Part shown: positions 11,840 to 23,064 of the stretch, one piece after another
How the letters are laid out: the number at the start of each line of letters is the position of its first letter
How positions within the stretch are numbered: position 1 is the first letter of the stretch
Assembly: GCA_001600415.1 (NCBI GenBank)
Contig: BCJX01000020.1
Coordinates: 439,590-503,589, forward strand
DNA length: 64,000 nt
Direction: 5' to 3'
Source of the DNA: Pascua guehoae
Lineage: Eukaryota > Basidiomycota > Tremellomycetes > Trichosporonales > Trichosporonaceae
Notes under the pieces: generated by a model
Database searches by the model: none
What the model saw: the letters and a program-made list of their open reading frames with translations, nothing else
Told to the model about the DNA's origin: nothing
Made by a program: the position numbers and the translations under genes

Positions 11840-13177
11840 CTAGTTACCGCCCTTGCGCATCTTCTTGCGCTCACCCGCCGGCCCGTCCTCTGCTTTCCGC
11901 TTGGCCCCAGCAGCCAATGCGGGCTCGTCCGCAGTGACCTCTTCTCCATCCTTGATCGCTTTGCGAGCCTTGCGCGCATCACGCTTTTGCTTTTCTTGTT
12001 CCTTGTGGTACTTCTTGAGCTCTCGCTGAGTCATAGTACTCGTGTCCACCTCTGGAACGGCGGGGGCAGCGGCCTTTACTGGAGAGCGTTTGGAGTTTGC
12101 GGGGGCCGACTTGGTGGCCTTGTTTGGTCGCGATGCGGCGGCCTTGACGGCCACAGGGGGGTCGGGAAGGTCTGGGGAGAGCGAAGGCACGCGTGCCACG
12201 GTCGTCGTGGTGATGGCAGGAGGATTGGACGGGTCGGCAAGTAGTGAACCCGAGAGCGAGAGCATGTTGTTCGACACCTGCAGTCTGAAAGCGTCAGCGG
12301 GTCGGACCAAATGCGGAGGCACGGCATGGCAGCGAGACACCTACCCAATAACAGTGAAACCAACACGCTCGCCTCCAGCGCCGAGGACCTTTCCAGTCCC
12401 CTTCTCCTTCCACCGGCCGACCTCGTGCACGGCACTCCCGACGAGGCCGTCATGCTCATCCTCCTCATCGCTCGAAAAGTCCTCCTCCTCCTCGGGTGCG
12501 TCGGTGTGCTCAAATTCGAACGTGTCCAGCGGAATGTGCTGAAGGGGGATCGAGACGTTGAACGTCTTTGCGAACAGGAGCGAAAGGTGCGACGGGGACG
12601 ACAGAGAGTGCGTGCCGTCTGCGAGCAGTGTCAGCGTCTCGCCTGACCATGGTTTGGCCGCAGCCTCCACTCACACAACACCTGTCCAACCTTGGGCGCC
12701 CACACAATCGAGTCGAACGTGATCTCGCAGATGCCGAACGGGCATTCGTTGATAATCTTGACCGTGTCGTCGGCAAACTCGTGATTCCAATGCGCGAGCA
12801 GCACGCCACCCATCTGGGGGATGTACCTGCAGGTCAGTCACTGACAGTGCGCGTATTCCAGCCATGTCCAAACCCTCGCGCTCGCGGCGAACACTACACC
12901 ACACTGCCAACATGCACACTCACCTCATGAGCATCCCGTCGAGCGTCTCACGCACGCCCTCGCGCCAGTCGGCCGAAAACTTTGGTGGTACGCTCAAGCG
13001 CATCCTCTGTACGCGGTGCTCAAAGGGGCCATCGACATCCTTGGCCGACTTGGACTTGGACTTGTGCGACGACTTGGATTTCTTGTGCTCCTTGGTCTTT
13101 CCGTCTTTGCCATGCTTTGACTTGTGCTTGTGCTCCTTGTGCTTGGAAGAGCTCGCCCGGGCATTGGCGAGCGACAT
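11840..13177 (-). CDS. RPA43: RNA polymerase I subunit RPA43
   Basis: Stalk subunit of the rDNA-transcribing polymerase; acts in the nucleolus and contacts Rrn3. Complement of 11840-12284, 12345-12618, 12675-12826 and 12924-13177 gives 374 aa. Residues ~10-50 are Lys/His/Ser-rich. The SHS2-like N-terminal domain follows (RMRLSVPPKFSADWREGVRE, LDGMLMRYIPQMGGVLLAHW), with IINECPFGICEITFD and IVWAPKVGQVL. Then comes the OB-fold part (HLSLLFAKTFNVSIPLQHIP), an acidic loop, the closing strand KVLGAGGERVGFTVIGLQV, and a basic C-terminal tail (KRKAED, ERKKMRKGG) typical of nucleolar proteins. Each intron phase joins cleanly. The start MSLANARASS was preferred over an upstream in-frame ATG because the lysine-rich leader begins there. 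Confidence 0.93.
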
Positions 13178-13562
13178 GGTTGGCGGTGCGGGTTTGGTGT
13201 AAAGTGGTGGTGGGTGGTGGATGGTGCAAGTCAAGTGATCAAGATTCGAAGTTGCAGCCCCGGAAAAAGTTGCAAACTTCCCAATTCAGGCACCGCCCAG
13301 CCAGCCGCATACCATGTGCGCTGCAATCGACAATCAAAGTGCAGCCGTAGTCTACCCATGCCATCCTATGCTGCATAGCTCCAGTGCTCCTCTCCCACAA
13401 CCACCATTCTCTCTCTCTCTCTTCTTGTGCTATACAATGCATAGTGGTGGGCGTATCGAGCTTTCTACTAGCTCGATCATGCAAAACGACGACGCCCAAA
13501 TGATGGCCAGAGCGGTGCGCAGACGACGGTTCTCAATTTCTCAACTTCTCGGTGGGTCGGTT
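13178..13562. other. Intergenic between bS16m stop and RPA43 start
   Basis: 385 bp containing a (CT)n tract at about 13,410-13,426. Probably the RPA43 promoter plus the bS16m 3' UTR. No other feature was found. Confidence 0.4.
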
Positions 13563-14132
13563 CTATGCCGATGGCGCGGGCTTGTCTGAGACTGCGCTCG
13601 TCTCGACTGTGTTCGTCTCGACTGCGTCTGTCTTGACTGCGTTCGCAGGGGTAGGCCAGCTCTCCGGAAGATCATAAACAGGAGGAGGCGACCAAGGGTG
13701 CTGCCACTTGTGCGGAGTGGTGAGCACACCTCCCTGTTCGCGGTCAGCAACACATCATGTTTCCAGACGCGTCACGGGCCCCTAACCGCAATCGCAGCTG
13801 TGGCACCCCGAGCCATCTGTTGATCCACGTACCCTCTCGAGCAGCTTGACGACCGAACGCGTGGGCTGCGCACCAACGCTGAGCCAGTAGTTTATCCTGT
13901 CGACGTTCCACTCGACGCGCTTCTCCTTCTGGACAACGTGCTTTTCGGGACCAAACACATTTGCCGAAGGCGGCATGGGGCCGTACGATGCTGGGATACG
14001 CGGGATGGGGTCGTACTCGCCGAGCTTTTCAATAGGGCGAGCATCGCGACGCTTGGCAGCGTTGATGGCGACAATGTGGTACAGCGGCGTGTGACGCTGG
14101 CCGTGACGGGCGAGGCGGATGCGGACGACCAT
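13563..14132 (-). CDS. MRPS16: Mitochondrial small ribosomal subunit protein bS16m
   Basis: Complement of 13563-13733 and 13833-14132, one 99-nt intron, 156 aa. The N-terminal ~90 residues are the conserved S16 fold: MVVRIRLARHGQRHTPLYHI, VAINAAKRRDARPIEKLGEYDP, then YWLSVGAQPTRSVVKLLER. A fungal-type extension (GGVLTTPHKWQHPWSP) follows, and a last 30 residues built from near-repeats of (T/A)VET(N/S)(T/A)V. The start ATG was chosen at the conserved MVVRIRLARHG; an upstream in-frame extension exists, and a classical mitochondrial presequence is not evident. It is divergent from CAND1. Confidence 0.93.
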
Positions 14133-14678
14133 GGCGACAGCGGGCGGAGTGTGAGAGAAATCGAAGCGAGACGCGAGAGGGTGGGCACGAGGTTGCCGCC
14201 AGTTGGGAGGGAGATGATGATCAGGCAAGAACTGTGCTGCTCGTTGTTGTTGCTGTGTTGCAGCGTGAAGGCCGACTTTTCTCACCTAGTCTGGCTTGCA
14301 AGTGGTGGTGTCGCGAACCGCAACCAGTTCCAAGATGGCACAGTTATCAATTATTTAATGCCTAGATACACGTCATAAATCACTGTCCTTTTGGCCACGT
14401 GGGATTGTGACCTCCACCGGGCAAAGGTCGCGCTTCTGTTGCGCGCCTCGCGCGCCCCTTTGGTCACCATCGTCACCACACTGCCTCACCGCCGCCTGCC
14501 TAGACGACTCGCGTCAGCTGTGCTGTGTACATCCTTCCCTGCTTGCCATCACCACCATCATCATCCTTTCATTCAACCTCTTTCTACCCACTCTCTCTCT
14601 CTCTCTCTCTGTCATCTCCTCCCATAACCTCTTCGGCTGGCGCCTCCGTTGATCGCTCCACAGAGCGCCACGGTCACA
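14133..14678. promoter_or_regulatory. Bidirectional promoter region of MRPS16 and CAND1
   Basis: 546 bp between two divergent start codons. A perfect (CT)n pyrimidine tract lies at about 14,590-14,610, some 70-90 bp before the CAND1 ATG, as is common in fungal promoters. No other structure is claimed. Confidence 0.5.
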
Positions 14679-17600
14679 ATGTCCAGGCAATCTCTCAACA
14701 CCATGGTCCCGTCCCTCTCGGACAAGGTACGTCCCTGGTCACCGCTGCGTGCGTGCAAGCAAAGACTATGCTGACGCGTCTTCCTTCATTAGTTCAAGTC
14801 GTCGGACTCGGACATTCGGTTAGATTACAATCCCCTGAAAGCACATTGCAAGTACTGACCTCGCCCCACAGCGTCATGGCCCTCATCGACCTTGACAAGG
14901 AGCTCACTCGCATCATGACCGGCGGGGTCCAGCTCACTGCCCCTCGTCCACGCGGGGCGGACCGGACGCTCGAAGTGTATGCCGATGAGGTTTCAGAAAA
15001 GGTCCTCACTGGACTCGTACTTGGACTCCTTGCCGACCCCAATGCCGAAGTGAAGAGTGCTGCTGTCAAATGGTGCGTGTGAGATACTCGCGGAGCGCTG
15101 ACTGTTCAGTCTTGCGAGCATGTCCAAGAAGGCGCGCCCAGACTTCCTTCGCCAAATTGTGGTCACTATTACTGAGCGTATTGGGGAGCCTGGCCAGAAG
15201 GTTGACGAGGAGAACCGTGACATCTCATGTCTTGGTGAGTTGAAATACCAGCGTGGCTGTATTGCTGACTGGCAGCACTCAAGTCGGTTGTGGCCGAGAT
15301 GACGACCGACGTTCCCAACCTCGCAGACATTGCGGCTGTCATTCTTGAGCGTATCCATCGGAACGTCAGCCCTGTGAGTGATCTGGAGGCCATGCGAGAG
15401 GGCCCTTCTAACCAGCAGGCGAATGCCAATGGCCAACTCGCGTCCGAGCTCTTCCAGATTCTTACAGACGTTTACAATCGCTTCCCCATTGTCTTCGCTG
15501 AGAGTGCCAAGCTCCAGGATGCCTCTGTATCCAACTTCCGAGTTGTCCTCTCTCAACCCAGTCTGTCCATTCGCAAGCGGGCTGTCCCCGCTCTCGCCGC
15601 ATTCATCTCTGTTTGCCCCAACCAGTTCAAGAAGCTCCAGGAGGACATGTCCAAGGGCTTTGCCAAGGGTGGCGATTCGGCCAAGGCATGGGTCACTGCA
15701 GTGTCGGGTCTCGCTAAGACCCCCGCTGCGGCTGATGTAGGGGCTCTCATCTCTAGTGGGGGCCTTGTCAAGGAGATCCTGAAGCAGACCAAAGACCTGG
15801 ACGACGCCGACGCCGTTGAAGGCGCCTTATCTGTAAGCCACTGCCGTCGACGTGGTACTAACGCGATGCAGGCCCTTGAGACTCTTGCTCTTCGCTGCCC
15901 TACGGAGATGGCACCCCTTGTCGGCACCGTCACAGGTGCCGCCCTGGAGTTGATCAAGTATGATCCTGTGCGTAGAGTGGACACAGAAACCTGTGACATT
16001 CCAGAGCAGTAGCTGATGATGGCAGAACTACGTGGAGTTTACCGACGACGAGGACGACGAGGATGTCGACATGGATGAAGACGAGGACGACGATGATGAA
16101 TTTGACAACGATGCGTGCGTACCCCTTCTCTGCTCCATCTTGATCTCCTCGCTGATTGCACAGCTACTCTGACGACGATGACGAGTCGTGGAAGATTCGC
16201 CGCTCTGCTGCCAAACTCATTGCTGCTCTGATCAGCACGCGCATTGATCTTCTCGTGGACTTCTACAAGACTGCCGCGCCGGTCCTCGTCACTCGCTTCA
16301 GCGAGCGTGAGGAGAGTGTTCGGCTGGAGGTGCTCGCTGCGTTTGAGGCGCTGTTAAAGCAAACCGCAATCGCCCGGGCCGCAGACCTGGCTGCGTCGGG
16401 GAGGAACAAACGCAAGAGGGGCGACCAAGAAGACATGGATCAGGACGGTGACGACAGGTGAGCTCAACACGCTGCGGGTCCTCGTGCTGATCGATTCCAG
16501 CTCTATTACGTATCTGCACGAAATGCGTCCTCAGCTCGTCAAGGCCATTTTGAAGCAGGCGGCGGCCAAGACGATCAATACGCGCCAGGAGAGCTTTGTT
16601 CTTCTCCGCCAGATTGTCGAAGCTCTCGACGGTGGGCTGGAGAGCGAGGCGGATGCCATCTGTACCGCTTCGTATGGTGCTCTGCGTTCCTCGGACAGCT
16701 CTTCTCCGTCCCTTACTATCGCCGTTCTGTCCTTCCTCACGCCATTCTTCACCCATCATGTGGCTCGGACATACGCGTCGCACATCGCCGACCTTACCCA
16801 AGTCGTCGTTCGCTGCATGCGTGACAAGCTTCAGCGTGTCAACTTTGAGGCATTTGAGACCGCGTCGGCTCTCGCTCAGGCCATTCGCCCCAACAACCGC
16901 GGCGCCAATTCTCCTCTGCGTTCTGGGTTCGACGAACCGGTGCGGGAGATCTTCAAGGTGACTACCAGTGTCCTCGGTGACTCGTCTGTCGACGGCGACA
17001 TTCGTGAAAAGGCCCTTACAACCCTCGGGGATGTGCTCGTCCACGAGGGCGATGTTGTTGGAAAGGAACTGCCGGTCGCTCTCGACCTCATCAGTGCTCG
17101 ACTTGGCAGCGAGAACACTGCTGCTACTGCCGTCGATGTCATTGGCCGTGTGGCTGAATCGACTCTGTGCAGCGGCCCAGCATTCGACGCATGGCTCCTC
17201 CGTGTTCTGTCCCAGGTGGTAATTGCTATCCGCCGCAACAAGCGATCCACCACCAAGACTGCCGAGTTCACTACCCTGAAGAGCATTCTCATTCGCGTGG
17301 GAAACGCACTTTCCACCGATATTGCCTCGGGCATGATTGTCGAGCTCAAGGGCTATGTTAGTACTCCTGCCGCTCTCCAGGTCCTCTCCTTGGTTCTCGC
17401 CAACCAGCCGGCCTGCCGCCCTCAAGTCGACCAGCATGTCTTACCCGAGGTATTCAATGCCATCAAGACATTGAGTAATGCGACATTCATTGATGCCCTC
17501 ACCGACTTCTTTGGCACGTATGTCGATGGCGACATCGACTGCGCCCTCCGGCTTGTGCCTACTCTCATTAACAATGTGGTCAAAACCAACACCCTTCACG

Positions 17601-19192
17601 ATGCCGCCCATGGAGGCACCTTGGCGTACACTACAACTGCGCGCTCAATTGGCGCTGTCGTGCTCCACAGTCAACGTAATTTGAGCGGCGTGCTTTCCGC
17701 ATTTGAGCGCGTCATCAAGGTTCGTGCCCAGGCGTTGCCGATTTTGCTAACAATGTGCAGTCCAAGAAGGCTTCCGAGGCTGAGACGTACCTGGCGCTCA
17801 TGAGCATTGGAGAGATTGGCCGCTTCGCGTAAGTTGCTGCGCCTGTCCAGGTGTGCTTGTAACTAACACGTGCTCAGGAATTTGTCACCAAACACTGGCC
17901 TTTTCCAGAACGTCTTTGACTTCTTCGCGAGTGACAGCGAGGAGGTGCGCAGCGCAGCGTCGTTTGCTGCCGGTGAGTGCTTTGTTGAGCTCTTGAGATT
18001 CCTGTTTCTGACCAGTCAGGCAACATGGCCGTCGGTGCTCCACAGGAATACCTCCCGATCCTCGTCAAGAAGATTGAAGCAGCCAAGGACGAGTCCAACC
18101 GGCTTCTCTTGCTCTACTCGCTCAAGGAGGTCATCCTCCACTCGTCCACGGGCCAGCTCGAATTGTTTACCGACATCCTGTGGCGGCCGCTGTTCGGTGA
18201 CGGCGTTGCATCGACCACAACGGCGGCCATTGGCGATGACGGCGTCCGCAACGTTAAGGCGGCGTGCATTGGGAAACTTACCATTGCCGCCCCTGCGCGT
18301 TTCCTTCCTCAGCTTCAGGTATGCCGCACTGTGCCTCTCAGTGGCAGATGCTGACTGTTGCACAGGAGATGCTGTCTTCCACTCCTCAGCAGCGTGCTCT
18401 TGTTGCCGCTGCCATCCGCTACACTTTTATCGATGCGTCGTCGTCGTACACGGAACTCATTGCGCCGATCGTCGGCGACTTCCTTTCACTGATGAAGGAT
18501 GACAACCTCGTTGTTCGCCGCCTTGCTGTTGCGTCCCTTAATGCTGCAGCTCAGAACAAGCCTCAGCTTATTTTCGACAAGCTCCCTACCCTGCAGCCGT
18601 ACCTCTACAAGGAGACTGAAATTAAGAAGGAGCTGCAGCGCGAGGTCCAGATGGGCCCTTGGAAGGGTGAGTCAAAAGATACAGAGTACAACGCTAATAA
18701 TACAGTGATTGAGGATGATGGTCTGGAGAACCGCAAGACGGCGTACGAGACAATGTACACGCTTCTTGCGACATGTTTCAGCAAGCTCGACCTCCCAGCA
18801 TTCACTGAGCGTGTCATGGCCGCCTTGCGCGACGTCAACGAGATCAAGAGCCTCGGACTCATGCTGCTTCATCGCCTTGCGCAGCTCTCGCCCGCGGCCG
18901 TAATCCCCCGCCTTGACGAGACCGTGGAACCTCTCAAGGTCATCATGAAGGATCTGGAGGTCAAGGAGGACACGATCAAGCAAGATCTGGAGCGCAAGGG
19001 TGAGAGACGCAAAGAGCCGCAAAAGCTGGTGTCAAGACTAACAGCTCAGAGGAGATGCAGCGCTCGACGCTGCGTACCGTCGTGCCGTTGTACGGAATGA
19101 GCACGCAGGCTCAGGCGCCGGCATTCCATGCCTTGGTTGTGAGCCTGCTGAGGATGGAGCAGTGGAAGGAGTACCGCGACTACCATGCGTAA
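14679..19192 (+). CDS. CAND1: Cullin-associated NEDD8-dissociated protein 1 (TIP120)
   Basis: Exchange factor that binds un-neddylated cullin-RING ligases and swaps substrate-receptor modules. Sixteen exons: 14679-14726, 14793-14818, 14872-15072, 15110-15234, 15276-15373, 15419-15832, 15872-15967, 16026-16114, 16164-16457, 16501-17719, 17761-17828, 17878-17972, 18020-18318, 18366-18666, 18706-18999 and 19050-19192. They give 1,269 aa, close to animal CAND1 (~1,230). HEAT repeats run throughout. The diagnostic acidic insert [20 protein letters not shown] leads into [19 protein letters not shown] and a [19 protein letters not shown] repeat. The C-terminal part holds [21 protein letters not shown] and [14 protein letters not shown] (TIP120 region). 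Two introns (15374-15418 and 15833-15871) are multiples of three and stop-free. Stop at 19190; a weak GTAAGC donor overlaps it. Confidence 0.95.
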
Positions 19193-19626
19193 GCGGGATT
19201 CTGTGTAGAAGTCATTGGAGTGTGCATAGAATTGGGACGAGATGCGGAACGGCACCGTGCACGTATTGTCGACTGGCACGCATGCAATTTTTATGGATTC
19301 AACTGACGCTCTATCTGATTGTCGCTATCGTGAAGACTGCATGAGAGGGGCTGACGGAGGGCAGCTATCCACACCTTGGTGCAGGAGACTGCAACGCGTA
19401 TGTCGGGTGCTCACTTTTACCCCCAGTGCCTCTGTCAGCAAGATGTCATGGAATGTGCGGAATGGTTGCGCATCGTAAGGGGCATTTCTGGCCAATATCA
19501 GCAACGTGTCAGTAATATTCAGTCTAGCGCACACATACCATCCCACATGGTTTCTTTTGTTACACGCGGTGGCACTGCATACACTACACAACGAGAACGC
19601 GAACTGGACAACAAGCATTAAACAAA
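19193..19626. other. Convergent 3' region of CAND1 and the PLD-like gene
   Basis: 434 bp with no coding or RNA feature detected; presumed shared terminator and 3' UTR space for two convergent genes. Confidence 0.4.
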
Positions 19627-22591
19627 CTAGAATCCGCCTTCGCCGCGTACACGCTGGATCGCGCCCTTTACACCCTGAAGGCTCTTGAGGGGGCCATGAG
19701 GGAGGGGTTTCTGACTCGACAACTCCTGGTTACTCGAGTCGCGCCATATGCCATCCGGATTAATGCGGCCAAAGAGTTTGGTGTTCTGGTTGGCGTCAAG
19801 AGCGGCACGCCACTGAGCGCAGATGTCGGGCGAGTCGACGAGGATGTTGATTTCTTGCGAGTGGTACCACGACTGCGAGTCTGGGATAATGTCAACGTCT
19901 GGCCGTGGTACAGTGCCGGGCGCGTCTGGGCATGGGTCGACATGTAAACATACCCTTCAGAGTCAGCTTCAATCGACTACATGGAATGTCTGAATTGACT
20001 CACTTGGTTGCCATTTCCCTGGATGGCAATCTGATCATCGACGACTGGAGATATCAGTATCGACCCAGCCCCCACCCCTCTCCAAGCCTGAGACGTACTC
20101 ATAATCTTGACATGGCAGTTGCGGCTCTCGTCCTTTGCGTTGATGGGCCTCACCTGGTCCTTGCCCGTGTACCAATACATGCGGAGGAGATCCTTTTCGG
20201 CCTCGGCCAGTTGCTTGTACATGTAGTCGGCAATCATCTCATTCGTTCCACCTTGGTACGGGAGGAGTTCCCCCTGCAAGTGTCAGCCTCGACATCGCGT
20301 TCGCTTTTCCCCCTCCTGCGGTGTATGACTTGCCTCGTCGTTGAAACCAAGATCGGCGTATATCTCCACTAGTATACCGCGCTTGACAGCCTCAATCGCG
20401 GCGGCGACAATGGGCTTTGCGTTAAAAGTCGGCGTTTGACTGCGAGGGTTAGCATCCCATCACTGTTGCTACACTCACATAAAGACGCTTTTTCTGGCAA
20501 ACTTGAAGCCGGCAAGCCATGCCACGTCCTGCGGGACATACGTGTCGCCATGCCCAGGGACTGGAGCGTCAATACAAGACCGTTGGTCTCGTCGTCAGTT
20601 TCGACTTACGGCCACGGGGAGAGCGGTTGACCATCGCCATGGGGACGGGGTCGTGCGGCCGAAGGAGTACCACGGGGCTAAACGGTATTGCCGGTGGGGA
20701 GTGATCCGTTGCGCTCACGGGTGTACCGGTATCTGGGGAGCATCAGTATTGATGTGTTCGCCAGATTGACAGCGCCACTCACTTAGATGTTTGCTGACAG
20801 TCTGTGGATCAATCAGGCCACTGTTAAGGCGCTCAGCCTCTTCTGTCAGGCTGTCGTCCCAGTGCCGCTCGCCGGCGTATGGGTCGGCTGGCACAGGCTT
20901 GGGATCGGTGACGGCACTGGTCGCAGCACCCGGACTATCACCACTGAAGGCAGCACCCACAGTCGTATTGTGAGGAGCTACAGAGGCGCCCTCTGCTCCC
21001 GGGAGGCCAGTGGGGTCCCGCTGACTGCCGGTGCCCGTGAAAGCGTCTTGGGCACTCACTTCGACACTGGTGGGCGTTGAACCGAGCACAGGGATACCCG
21101 AGCGGTATAGTTCGCCCGTCTTCACACGGGGACCCGAGTTGGCCCGAGGTACACTCTCGCCTGGGGCCACATCAGCTTGCTTGGCCATGGGCGATTGTGA
21201 TGCGCTAGCCTGTTTGCGGGGCCTGTGTAGGGTCGGTTCGCCCCACCCATACAGGTCTTTGCTGCCTTGCGCGGGATACTGGGGCGACGATTTGAGGAGT
21301 GGAAGGGGAGGCTCCATAATGGTCCACCACGAAAGCAGGGCCATGTCGTAAAAGCCCTGCACAATGGGTCCCTCAATCTGCACCATCATCTCGACGTTGA
21401 CGCGATCCTGGATGTTGTTCGAGTTCAGAATCGCGACCCTACGATCGATGACCATGTACTTTGAGTGGAACGTGCCGACGGGAGGCAAGTGGTAGTTGAG
21501 TACCTGCAGCTGGACACCGGGGATCTCATCAGGTGCAGGTAGCTTGACCTTTGCGCCCGTGTAGACCTTGGGCTGTACGAGCTGGTGAGGGGACATGACC
21601 TGTTTCGGTGTGCCCCGGTCGTACATGAGCTTTACGACGACGGGCGGCCCCCCACGCGCCACTGCGCGGCGGGACAGCTCTCGGAGCGCGTCGCAGACCA
21701 GCGCAGCAGCGCCCGACGCCTCCCAGTAGTTGGTCGCCAGAAAGACCTCGTGCTGCGCGTCCACAATCAGGTTTGCGTGGTGCTGCATAATGTCGGGAAT
21801 TACAGAGATGACAGTCGCAGGCACAACGCCGGTTCCAGCCATAAGTGTCGGTGAGACCATGCCGTTGAGGGCGTTTTTGTCCAGTGTCCGCAGTGCGTGG
21901 CCGTAGATCTAGGTCGTGAGCGATTGAGACAAAGATTACGGCTGATGCTCACGTTGAGGAAGAGCTCGCTAGGCTCCACACCACCCCAGTTGCCACACTT
22001 GCGGACCTCGGCGAGTTCCTGTTCGTCCAGGGGCTTCATGGGGCCAGTGAGGTCGTCTGTGGCGTGGTCGTACGCATGCTCGTCGTCGTCCCTGCCAAGG
22101 CGGCGAGCGTGGCTCCTCTCGTCGTCTCTGGCTTCGACGCTCTCGTGGCCCCCATCGGCATCCCTCTTCAGGCCGAGCTTGCTCATCAACCCCCGAAGCC
22201 CCTTTTCCCCCTTACTCGCGCCCTGGATCGATTCTGCGCCATGCTCGCCCCTGTTGGATGCGTGCGGTTGGTTGCCAAACAACTTCTCCGCGATCGCACG
22301 GACAGGTGTGCCAGGGGGCGCCTCCCCGTATGCGGCCGTCACAGTGTAGTCTGGAGAGGTGAGGTACTTGAACAGCTCTGGCGAGATAAAGGATGTCTGT
22401 GCGCTATTGGCGATACCACTCTCGTCATTGCGGCGGCCTTGTCCCTGCTGAACCGAAGGAACCGAAGTGGTTTGCACGGGTGAAGTAGTAGCTGGCAGCG
22501 TGTCTGATGTCCTTGTGCCACCCTCGGCGAGCCCTTGCTGGGTGGTACTGGCCTGCGTAGGCTGGGTAGACTGAATGGTGTTTGTAGCCAT
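19627..22591 (-). CDS. Phospholipase D-family protein with two HKD motifs
   Basis: Hydrolase or phosphatidyltransferase of the PLD superfamily; exact substrate unknown. Complement of 19627-19872, 20004-20044, 20099-20273, 20334-20439, 20479-20560, 20610-20732, 20783-21908 and 21953-22591 gives 845 aa. Residues 1-215 are Gln/Thr/Ser-rich, then charged. The first catalytic block has LFLATNYWEAS-like text and HSKYMVIDRRVAILNSNN (HxKxxxxD complete). A ~170-residue low-complexity linker follows. The second block has ADLGFNDE, YWYTGKDQVRPINAK and HVKIMIVDDQIAIQGNGNQ (HxKxxxxD complete, split by an intron). Both active-site halves are intact. The intron 20274-20333 uses a GCAAGT donor. Several upstream in-frame starts exist; the chosen ATG has a purine/CC Kozak context. 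Confidence 0.88.
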
Positions 22592-23064
22592 GGTGACTTT
22601 GGTGAAGAGCGGGCAATGGATCGAGAGAGCGTCGTTGACCTCGCACTTCTTATGAACGTCGCGATGGGAACCTCGTGAAGGAACCTCACAAGTCGTCATG
22701 GGGCCAAAGCTGGCTGCGCACCGGATGAGTGCCTGCACGACGACGTCATTGCAGGAAATAGCCACATCATCTTTTCTTGGACAGCAGTTACTCCGCCTGT
22801 TCTGTGCCTGGCAGCTTCTTGCAGGGGGAAGTGTCTCCCTCCATGCCTGCCTCGCTGCGGGCTGCGCACAAGAATGAATGGCGGTGGTCGGAATCACGGT
22901 ATGACATCTATGTTTACACCCATCCAACCTCTGACGTCCAACACCACGCGTTTAAGCCACGACGTCCACAAGACTATTATTATTATCTTGCTGATTGTGC
23001 AACCGCGCAAGCTATAAGTCTACTTTCCGTACAAGGGCATTTCGCTTGTCACGCATGGTCGACC
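22592..23064. other. Intergenic between the PLD-like gene start and the regulator stop
   Basis: 473 bp holding the PLD-like promoter. A TAT-rich stretch (tattattattatct, about 22,974-22,988) is the only composition change. No gene seen. Confidence 0.4.
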
